Below are positions 1-6,300 of a stretch of 14,993 nucleotides of DNA, piece by piece. The notes under the pieces are model-generated. The model was not told the DNA's origin and searched no databases. It saw nothing but the letters and a program-made list of their open reading frames with translations. A program made the position numbers and the translations under genes. The DNA is from CAYRTV01 sp964505785 (GTDB lineage Bacteria; Acidobacteriota; Aminicenantia; Aminicenantales; Aminicenantaceae). The DNA is taken from contig CAZDJZ010000039.1 of assembly GCA_964505785.1 (NCBI GenBank), positions 1 to 14,993 of the forward strand, written 5' to 3'. Position 1 is the stretch's first letter; the number at the start of each line of letters is the position of its first letter.

Positions 1-56
1 TTCGTGAAGGAAGCCGCACAGTCGGCGCCGGTACCGTGACGGAAGTCATCGAGTAG
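1..56 (+). CDS. tuf: Elongation factor Tu, 3' end only
   Basis: Only the last 17 sense codons and a TAG stop are present; the gene begins before the window and two bases of a split codon open it. The visible peptide REGSRTVGAGTVTEVIE is the invariant C-terminus of bacterial EF-Tu (end of domain III), the GTPase that brings aminoacyl-tRNA to the ribosome. It lies 26 nt ahead of rpmG, matching the common order tuf-rpmG-trnW-secE-nusG. A second tuf begins at 14959, so the genome has at least two copies, both on this strand. The peptide is short but very diagnostic. Confidence 0.95.
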   Translation, partial: REGSRTVGAGTVTEVIE

Positions 57-82
57 TTCCGGATGAGAGGACTAAACTGATA

Positions 83-232
83 ATGAGAGATATCGTTACC
101 CTTCAGTGCACGGAATGCAAGCGGAGAAATTACACGACCACCCGGAATAAAAAGGTAAGCCGGGAAAAACTTGAGTTGAAAAAATACTGTAAATTTGATA
201 GAAAACATACACTGCACAAGGAAGTCAAATAA
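83..232 (+). CDS. rpmG: 50S ribosomal protein L33
   Basis: Forty-nine residues starting MRDIVTLQCTEC and ending HTLHKEVK, the full length and pattern of bacterial L33, a small protein of the large subunit near the E site. The first zinc-type pair is intact (CTEC, residues 9-12), but the second half reads CKFD, so the fourth ligand position is Asp in place of Cys. Some L33 paralogues in other bacteria also lack this cysteine, so zinc binding is uncertain. The ATG at 83 follows a GAGAGGA stretch at 65-71, a rather long spacing for a Shine-Dalgarno. The gene lies between tuf and the tRNA-Trp gene and is probably cotranscribed with both. Confidence 0.93.
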   Translation: MRDIVTLQCTECKRRNYTTTRNKKVSREKLELKKYCKFDRKHTLHKEVK

Positions 233-275
233 AAACGATCGGCTTGGAATTTTGTCCAAAGGAAAAAATGCGGAC

Positions 276-352
276 AGGTGAGTAGCTCAACTGGCTAGAG
301 CATCGGTCTCCAAAACCGAAGGTTGCGGGTTCGAGTCCTGCCTCACCTGCCA
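276..352 (+). tRNA. trnW: tRNA-Trp (anticodon CCA)
   Basis: A complete 77-nt cloverleaf. The acceptor strand AGGTGAG (276-282) pairs with CTCACCT (342-348), followed by discriminator G349 and an encoded CCA (350-352). The D arm uses GCTC/GAGC, the anticodon stem is TCGGT/ACCGA (303-307 and 315-319), and the loop CTCCAAA places anticodon CCA at 310-312. The T arm is GCGGG-TTCGAGT-CCTGC with one G-U pair. It reads UGG only, consistent with the standard code. It sits inside the tuf-rpmG-secE transcript, so it must be cut out of an mRNA, and a hairpin follows three bases later. Confidence 0.97.
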
Positions 353-354
353 TT

Positions 355-379
355 TATCCTGGCAAAATACCCAAGGATA
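355..379 (+). other. Stem-loop just downstream of tRNA-Trp
   Basis: TATCCTGG (355-362) can pair with CCAAGGATA (371-379) with a single bulged A, closing an 8-nt AT-rich loop. It starts three bases after the CCA end of the tRNA. No T-tract follows, so it does not look like an intrinsic terminator. A role as a barrier or signal for tRNA 3' processing, or protection of the new 5' end of the secE-nusG mRNA, is inference. The rest of the 353-446 gap is G-rich, then AT-rich with a direct repeat TTTTCATATA at 413-422 and 426-435. Confidence 0.4.
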
Positions 380-446
380 CGGCGGGGAGGCCACAGGGAG
401 CCCGGACGGTAGTTTTCATATATTATTTTCATATACAGGATAAAGA

Positions 447-659
447 ATGAGCCAAAAAACAAGATGGTATAATCGTATTATCCCTTTTCTCAGGGAAGTC
501 AGGGCTGAGATGAAAAAAGTCACCTGGCCTTCAAGAAACGAGGTGTACAGCACGACGATCGTGGTCATTGTTGCGACCATTTTTTTCGGTTTTTATCTTT
601 ATTTTATGGATTTGATTTTTTCATACGTCGTAAAACAAATCCAAACATTCTTTTCATGA
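447..659 (+). CDS. secE: Preprotein translocase subunit SecE
   Basis: Seventy residues, the normal size for the short single-span SecE of most bacteria. It holds SecY together in the SecYEG channel of the inner membrane. The amphipathic surface helix ends in the family motif EMKKVTWPSRNEV (about residues 21-33), followed by one hydrophobic membrane segment (about residues 37-62, IVVIVATIFFGFYLYFMDLIF). The ATG is preceded by AGGA at 437-440. The stop is 10 nt before nusG, the near-universal secE-nusG pairing, and the gene follows tRNA-Trp as in many phyla. Nothing is missing. Confidence 0.97.
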   Translation: MSQKTRWYNRIIPFLREVRAEMKKVTWPSRNEVYSTTIVVIVATIFFGFYLYFMDLIFSYVVKQIQTFFS

Positions 660-669
660 GATAAATCAA

Positions 670-1200
670 ATGGATAAAAATTGGTACGTGGTTCACACAT
701 ATTCCGGATTCGAGAAATTTGTCGCCGAATCTATTCAGCAGCGTGCACAAGAACTTAACATCCAGGATAAAATCGGAAAAATTATTATTCCTACAGAAGG
801 GGTCGTGGAAATCAAAGACGGCAGAAAAGTGGTTTCAACCAAGCGGTCTTATCCGGGTTACATTCTGGTAGAAATGGAAATGACTGATGAAAACTGGCTG
901 ATGGTGAGGAATACGCCCAAAGTGACGGGATTTGTAGGATCCGGACAGAAGCCGATACCTTTGAACGAGAATGAAGTTGAACAGATCGTTGAACATATGG
1001 AGAGCACATCCGAAAAACCAAAACCCAAGCACACATTTGAAAAAGGGGAAGCGGTGCGGATTATTGATGGACCATTTTTCAATTTCAATGGTATCGTTGA
1101 AGAAGTCAATCACGAACGGGATACCCTGAAAGTTCTTGTGACTATCTTTGGGCGTTCAACCCCGGTTGAGTTAGAATTCTTACAGGTGGAGAAAATATAG
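670..1200 (+). CDS. nusG: Transcription termination/antitermination factor NusG
   Basis: A 176-residue NusG. The NGN domain (about residues 3-110) opens NWYVVHTYSGFE and binds the clamp of RNA polymerase, stabilising the elongating complex and reducing pausing. A Pro/Lys-rich linker (113-121) leads to the KOW domain (about 124-176), with GEAVRIIDGPF and IFGRSTPVELEF, the surface that contacts ribosomal protein S10 or Rho in characterised bacteria. Length and both domains are standard, without the extra insertion seen in some phyla. The Shine-Dalgarno is weak (GAG at 657-660 overlapping the secE stop), so translation may depend on coupling to secE. rplK begins 8 nt downstream. Confidence 0.97.
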   Translation: MDKNWYVVHTYSGFEKFVAESIQQRAQELNIQDKIGKIIIPTEGVVEIKDGRKVVSTKRSYPGYILVEMEMTDENWLMVRNTPKVTGFVGSGQKPIPLNENEVEQIVEHMESTSEKPKPKHTFEKGEAVRIIDGPFFNFNGIVEEVNHERDTLKVLVTIFGRSTPVELEFLQVEKI

Positions 1201-1208
1201 GAGGAAAA

Positions 1209-1643
1209 ATGGCCAAAAAAGAAGTGGTCGCTTTAATTAAACTGCAGATCGCCGCCGGCCAGGCCAGCCCCGCCCCTCCGGTGGGACCGGCGCTGGGCCA
1301 GCATAATGTCCCTATTATGGATTTTGTTCGCCAGTTCAATGATAAAACAAAAAGCATGGAAGCCGGAATGATTGTTCCCGTTGTGATTTCCGTTTTTAAA
1401 GACCGGAGTTTCAGTTTTGAAATCAAGTCTCCCCCGGCTGCTTACCTGCTGAAAAAAGCCGCTGGAATCGCGAAGGGTTCCGGAGAGCCAAACCGGGAAA
1501 AAGTGGGAAAAGTTACCCGAAAACAACTTGAGGAGATCGCGGAGATGAAACTCGAGGATTTAAACGCTTATGATGTGGATGCCGCGGTTAAAATTATTGA
1601 AGGCACTGCAAAAAACATGGGATTGGAGATCGTAAGTGGCTAA
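1209..1643 (+). CDS. rplK: 50S ribosomal protein L11
   Basis: A 144-residue L11, full length. It binds the GTPase-associated centre of 23S rRNA at the base of the stalk, where EF-G, EF-Tu and RelA act. The N-terminal domain has the Pro-rich ASPAPPVGPALGQ motif (19-31) that faces 23S rRNA and forms the thiostrepton pocket. The C-terminal RNA-binding domain covers about 72-141 (PPAAYLLKKAAG onward). One oddity: the stretch after GQH reads NVPIMDF where most L11 have GVNIMEF. A strong Shine-Dalgarno AGGAGG overlaps the nusG stop, and rplA starts inside its last codons (8-nt overlap). Confidence 0.97.
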   Translation: MAKKEVVALIKLQIAAGQASPAPPVGPALGQHNVPIMDFVRQFNDKTKSMEAGMIVPVVISVFKDRSFSFEIKSPPAAYLLKKAAGIAKGSGEPNREKVGKVTRKQLEEIAEMKLEDLNAYDVDAAVKIIEGTAKNMGLEIVSG

Positions 1644-2328
1644 AAGAGGAAAGAAATATAGACTGTCAAGGGAAAAAATCACCAAGGACGAATATTCCTT
1701 GGAAGAAGCAGTCAGTCTGCTTAAAGAGGTCAGTTATACGGATTATGATGATTCGGTCGAAATCGCAATGAATCTGGGAGTGGACCCAAAGCATTCCGAT
1801 CAAATGGTGCGAGGGACAATCGTGCTTCCCCACGGAACCGGCAAGAGCCAGACTGTCTGTGTAATCGCCGGCGGGGAGAAAGTCAAGGAGGCGGAAGCCG
1901 CAGGAGCCGATCATGTAGGTGGAGAAGATATCATAGAGAAAATTTCTCAAGGCTGGACGGATTTTGATGCCCTGATCGCCACCCCGGATATGATGAGAAA
2001 TGTGGGGAAATTAGGCCGCATTTTGGGGCCGAAAGGGCTTATGCCGAATCCGAAATCAGGAACCGTTACCTTTGAAGTGGAAAAAGCCGTTAAGGAAATC
2101 AAAGCCGGCCGGGTTGAATACCGTGTCGATAAAAATGCAATCATTCATACCGCACTTGGGAAAATATCTTTTTCTGAGGATCAGTTGAAAGAAAACATTA
2201 AAGCTTTTATCCAAGCAATTCTGCAGGCTAAACCCCCTGCCGCAAAAGGTAAATATATTCAGTCCATTCATGTCTCCCCCTCACAGGGGCCGTCTATTCG
2301 GATTGCGGAAGGCATCTTTACAAAATAG
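1636..2328 (+). CDS. rplA: 50S ribosomal protein L1
   Basis: A 230-residue L1, the protein of the L1 stalk that moves deacylated tRNA out of the E site and, in several bacteria, represses its own operon by binding the rplK-rplA mRNA. Recognisable family segments are LPHGTGK (85-91), ATPDMM, GKLGRILGPKGLMPNPKSGTV and the RVDKNAIIH strand. The start is GTG at 1636, giving the canonical MAKRGKKY N-terminus; GGAG at about 1624-1627 serves as Shine-Dalgarno. It overlaps rplK by 8 nt, which favours translational coupling. I did not identify a clear L1 target hairpin in the 8-nt nusG-rplK gap. Confidence 0.96.
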   Translation: MAKRGKKYRLSREKITKDEYSLEEAVSLLKEVSYTDYDDSVEIAMNLGVDPKHSDQMVRGTIVLPHGTGKSQTVCVIAGGEKVKEAEAAGADHVGGEDIIEKISQGWTDFDALIATPDMMRNVGKLGRILGPKGLMPNPKSGTVTFEVEKAVKEIKAGRVEYRVDKNAIIHTALGKISFSEDQLKENIKAFIQAILQAKPPAAKGKYIQSIHVSPSQGPSIRIAEGIFTK

Positions 2329-2338
2329 GAGAAGATCT

Positions 2339-2857
2339 GTGAGTATCAACTTAGATAAGAAGAAAGAGATGGTCAAGGAACTGGAAGAGACCTTTAACAG
2401 TACAGAAGCTTTCTTTTTGCTGGATTATGTGAATATTCCTGTGAATAGAGCAATGGAACTCAGGGGTAAGCTGAGGGAAAAAGCCTGCTCTTTGAAAGTG
2501 ATAAAAAACCGGTTGGCCATCCGTGCGATGGGAGAAAGATTTCCTGAAGAGATGAAGAACGACCTGAGAGGACCGACAGCTATTGCTTATACTCAGGATG
2601 ATCCCGTCTCCTTGGCCCAGGTTTTAGATAAATTTTTAACTGACTATAAAATACTAAGTGTTAAAAGTGGTTTGGTTGAAGGGCGTTATATCGAGGAAAG
2701 TAAATTTAAACGCATAGCCAAACTGGAACCAAGGGAAGAATTACTGGCAAAACTGGGTTACCTTATGGCGTCTCCTCTCACGCGTTTTCTGCGGGCTTGG
2801 AAAGCGCCGATGCAAAGTTTTGGCAGTATGTTGAGTCAATTAAAATCTAAAAAATAG
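2339..2857 (+). CDS. rplJ: 50S ribosomal protein L10
   Basis: Read from GTG at 2339 this is a 172-residue L10 (SINLDKKKEMVKELEE...). The open frame extends upstream to an ATG at 2270 inside rplA, but those 23 extra residues are basic and unlike any L10, while AGGAG at 2327-2331 sits at the right distance for the GTG. L10 anchors L7/L12 dimers to 23S rRNA. The globular domain includes LKVIKNRLAIRAM and DLRGPTAIAY. The C-terminal helix (about 143-172, PLTRFLRAWKAPMQSFGSML) is the L7/L12-binding arm, and its length would fit two dimers (inference). The 10-nt gap to rplA leaves no room for a separate L10 leader. Confidence 0.95.
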   Translation: MSINLDKKKEMVKELEETFNSTEAFFLLDYVNIPVNRAMELRGKLREKACSLKVIKNRLAIRAMGERFPEEMKNDLRGPTAIAYTQDDPVSLAQVLDKFLTDYKILSVKSGLVEGRYIEESKFKRIAKLEPREELLAKLGYLMASPLTRFLRAWKAPMQSFGSMLSQLKSKK

Positions 2858-2871
2858 AGTCGGAGGAAAAA

Positions 2872-3321
2872 ATGCCGAAAGCACAAACTAAAGAGGCTAG
2901 TGATACTAAAAAAACAAAGGATACGGCTTCTAAAGAAACCAAATTAACCAAGGAACAGTTTTTTGAACATTTAGACAACTTGACCGTTCTTGAACTTGCG
3001 GATTACATCGATGAATTTGAAGAAAGATATGGAGTGAGTGCTGCCGCTGCTGCGATGCCCTCGGCTGCCGCGATGCCTGCCGGCGGAGAAGCTGCTGAAG
3101 AAGAAGAAAAAAGTGAGTTCGATGTTGTATTGAAAGAGATCGGGGATAAGAAGATCAATGTGATCAAAACTGTGAGAGAAGTTACAAGTCTCGGGCTGAA
3201 AGAAGCCAAGGACGTTGTGGATAACGCTCCGAAACCGATTAAAGAAGGTGTTTCAAAGGAAGAAGCCGAAGAAATCAAGAAAAAATTTGAAGAGGTTGGG
3301 GCTGTTATCGAAATTACATGA
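2872..3321 (+). CDS. rplL: 50S ribosomal protein L7/L12 with N-terminal extension
   Basis: The stalk protein that recruits and activates EF-G, EF-Tu, IF2 and RF3. It has 149 residues, against about 120-130 usually. The surplus is an N-terminal stretch (1-24) made almost only of K, T, D, E, S and A. Then come the dimerisation domain (LTKEQFFEHLDNLTVLELADYI, 25-46), an Ala/Pro/Gly hinge (56-75) with an acidic run, and the C-terminal factor-binding domain (82-149) with LGLKEAKDVVD and KEGVSKEEAEEIKKKFEEVGA. The ATG has a good Shine-Dalgarno (GGAGG, 2862-2866) and no alternative start is seen before the conserved domain, so the extension appears genuine. Confidence 0.96.
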   Translation: MPKAQTKEASDTKKTKDTASKETKLTKEQFFEHLDNLTVLELADYIDEFEERYGVSAAAAAMPSAAAMPAGGEAAEEEEKSEFDVVLKEIGDKKINVIKTVREVTSLGLKEAKDVVDNAPKPIKEGVSKEEAEEIKKKFEEVGAVIEIT

Positions 3322-3341
3322 TTTTTTGATCCCAAAACAAA

Positions 3342-3360
3342 CCCTTCTAAGAGGGCAAAT
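3342..3360 (+). promoter_or_regulatory. rpoB Shine-Dalgarno within a small hairpin
   Basis: The rpoB ribosome-binding site is GAGGG at 3351-3355, five bases before the ATG. The preceding CCCTT (3342-3346) can pair with it across a CTAA loop (three G-C, one A-U, one G-U pair), hiding the site. The whole rplL-rpoB gap is only 39 nt and shows no promoter, terminator or long attenuator. The pairing is visible in sequence; a regulatory role is inference. Confidence 0.4.
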
Positions 3361-6300
3361 ATGCTTGATGAATTAAAAAATGTGAATCGAAAAAGGACCG
3401 ATTTCTCTAAAATCACGAGGGCTTTCCCAATGCCGGATATGCTCGATATACAAAAGAAATCGTATGCTCAGTTTCTCCAAATGGATTTACTTCCGGAAGA
3501 AAGAGAGGATATCGGTCTTCAGGTGGCTTTTAAAGATATTTTCCCGATTTCAGACTTTAAAGAGACCACCCAGCTGGATTTTATCAGCTACTCTATCGGA
3601 GACTGGGAATGCAAGTGCGGGCGCTTAAAAGGTGTGGAAAATGCCCGCCGGAAATGTCAAAGCTGCGGCACTTTGCTTCCCAATGAGATAGAGCTGACAG
3701 AAAATGAAATTTGTCCCTACTGCCATGCGGAGAAAAACATTGATCTGCCGCTCTGTGAACATTGCGGGGACAGAGTCCGTCTTAAGATGAAATACAGCGC
3801 AATGGAGTGCATTCAGAAGGGCTATACGTATTCCATTCCCCTGCGCATAAAAGTGCGGCTGATATCCTGGGAGAAGGACCAGGAGACCAAGTCAAAACGG
3901 CTTAAACACATCAAGGAGCAGGAAGTCTATTTTGGTGACATTCCCTTAATGACGAACAAGGGCACTTTCATCTTTAATGGAATCGAGCGGATTATCGTCA
4001 GTCAGCTGCAGAGATCTCCGGGAGTTTTCTTTAGACCGGGTGAAGGAAAAGACTTTTTTATAGGGAAAATCATTCCTTACCGCGGCGCTTGGGTTGAGTT
4101 TGAGTACGATTCTAAAGGTGTTTTATTTGTACGTTTGGACAGGAAAAAGAAGTTCCAGATCAGCGTTTTTCTTAGAGCCCTGGGATTTGGATCAAACGAA
4201 GAGATTTTACGTCTTTTTTACAAAACCTACCGCATAACTCCAAAAGAAGGGAAAGTTTATTGGGATCTCAAGGAAAGTTTACTCGGGAAAACCATTACGG
4301 ATGATATTCCTGATCCCCGGTCACCGGAAAAAACAATAGTCCCGGCCAAAAAGAAAATCACCAAAGAAATATATAAAAAACTTGCGGATGCCGGGGTGAC
4401 TCAAGTTCCTCTTGCCAAAAAAGAGATGAAGCAGGCGTTTGCCGTTACGGAAGTTCCTGATGTCGTGAAATCAAATGAAGAAATCGGCGAAGGAAAACTT
4501 GAAAAATTAATCGACAAAGAAAAAGCTTTAGAGGTTTTTTTCCCCCTTGATGACCCGGGTGGAGAGATTATTTCCAAAACCCTGAAAAAAGATAACACAA
4601 AAGATACCAATCAGGCCTTGGGAGAGATCTACAAAAAACTTCGGCCAGGTGAACCCCACACTATGGAAAGCGCTCAAAACCTTTTCCGCAATTTGTTTTT
4701 CAATCCTCAAAAATACAACTTCTCGCGAATCGGCCGTTTAAAGATGAATATTAAATTGGGAATGGACCGGTCACTTGATGAGAAAACATTGACTCCGCTT
4801 GATTTTGTAGAAGTCATAAAATATCTTTTGCGCTTGAGAAGCGGAGAAGGGAGCGTGGATGATATTGATCATCTTGGGAACAGGCGGGTTCGATCGGTGG
4901 GGGAGCTGGTTGAAAATGCGTTTCGGATTGGATTAACCAGGATGGAACGGACCATTAAAGAGAAAATGACCGTGGCGACGGATTTGGCTTCGGCCATGCC
5001 TCAGGATCTCATTAATTCCAAACCTGTGATTGCCGCGTTGAAAGAGTTTTTCGGCAGTTCCCAGTTGTCTCAGTTTATGGACCAAATAAACAGTTTGGCT
5101 GAAGTAACCCATAAGCGCCGCTTGAGCGCTCTCGGCCCCGGCGGTTTAAGCCGGGAGCGGGCTGGTTTTGAAGTAAGGGATATCCAGTCTTCGCATTATG
5201 GGCGCATCTGTCCTATCGAAACACCTGAAGGTCCCAACATCGGGCTGATTTCCTCCTTAAGCTGTTTTGCCAGGGTGAATGAATTCGGATTTATTGAAAC
5301 ACCTTACCGCAGAGTTGAAAACGGCCGGATCATGGATTATTTCATGGTCCTTCACCCCGGAGATTCAGACTATGCGATCGGAGACACCATTGAAAAAGCC
5401 GAAATGGAAAAAAGCCTGGAAAAGATTAAGAAGAAAAAGAACGCTCACCTTCCGGTCATACAGCCCTATTGTTTTTATCTCACTGCTTGGGAAGAAGAAA
5501 AATACAATATCGCCCAGGCAAATGCACCGGTTGATGATAATGGAAATTTCACAAAGGATTTAATCAGTGCGAGACAGCGGGGTGATTTCAAATCAATTCC
5601 TAAAGACCAAATTGATTACATCGATGTGTCTCCCAAGCAATTGGTTTCTCTTTCCACAGCCCTTATTCCTTTTCTGGAGCATGACGACGCCAACCGGGCC
5701 CTAATGGGTTCAAATATGCAGCGGCAGGCCGTTCCCCTGCTGCGGCCGGAGGCTCCCCTGGTTGGAACCGGGATGGAACATCTTGTGGCCAAGGGCTCAG
5801 GTGATGTTATAACATGCCGGCGTTCCGGCGTGGTGGAATCCGTTGATGCAGAGCGCATTTTAGTGCGTGTAGATAAAGAGGGCAGTGACAGGGATTATGA
5901 TGTCGGAACCGACCTTTATCTTTTGACTAAATTTTTGCGCAGCAACCAAAACACGGCTTTAAACCACCGCCCCATCGTTCGAAAAGGAGACCGCGTTATT
6001 AAGGGACAAATCCTTGTTGACAGTTCTTGTACGGATAAGGGAGAGCTTTCTTTAGGCAGAAACGCTTTGGTCGCTTTTATTCCCTGGAGAGGATACAATT
6101 TTGAAGATGCAATTATTGTCAGTGAAAAACTCATAAAGGAAGATATTTTCACATCCCTTCATGTGGTGGAAGAAACCATTGAAGCCCGGGACACAAAACT
6201 TGGTCCCGAAGAAATCACCCAGGATATTCCGAACGTTCCGGAAAATGTTCTCAGAAATCTGGATGAGAACGGTATTGTTCGCATCGGCGCCAAAGTCAAA

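Noticed and set aside
83..232. Asp in place of the fourth zinc Cys in L33 as a novelty
   Set aside because: Loss of this Cys is known among L33 paralogues in other bacteria, so it is noted only in the gene entry.
243..261. Short inverted repeat TTGGA/TCCAA between rpmG and tRNA-Trp
   Set aside because: Only five base pairs and no T-tract; likely chance, at most a weak processing hairpin.
413..435. TATATT and the TTTTCATATA direct repeat upstream of secE as a promoter
   Set aside because: No matching -35 element at the right spacing; kept only as a small repeat within the tRNA-secE gap.
2270..2338. Upstream ATG extending L10 by 23 residues
   Set aside because: The extra residues lie inside rplA, are unlike L10, and the GTG at 2339 has a well-placed Shine-Dalgarno.
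3322..3330. T-run after rplL as a terminator
   Set aside because: No stable hairpin precedes it, and rpoB follows within 39 nt without its own promoter.
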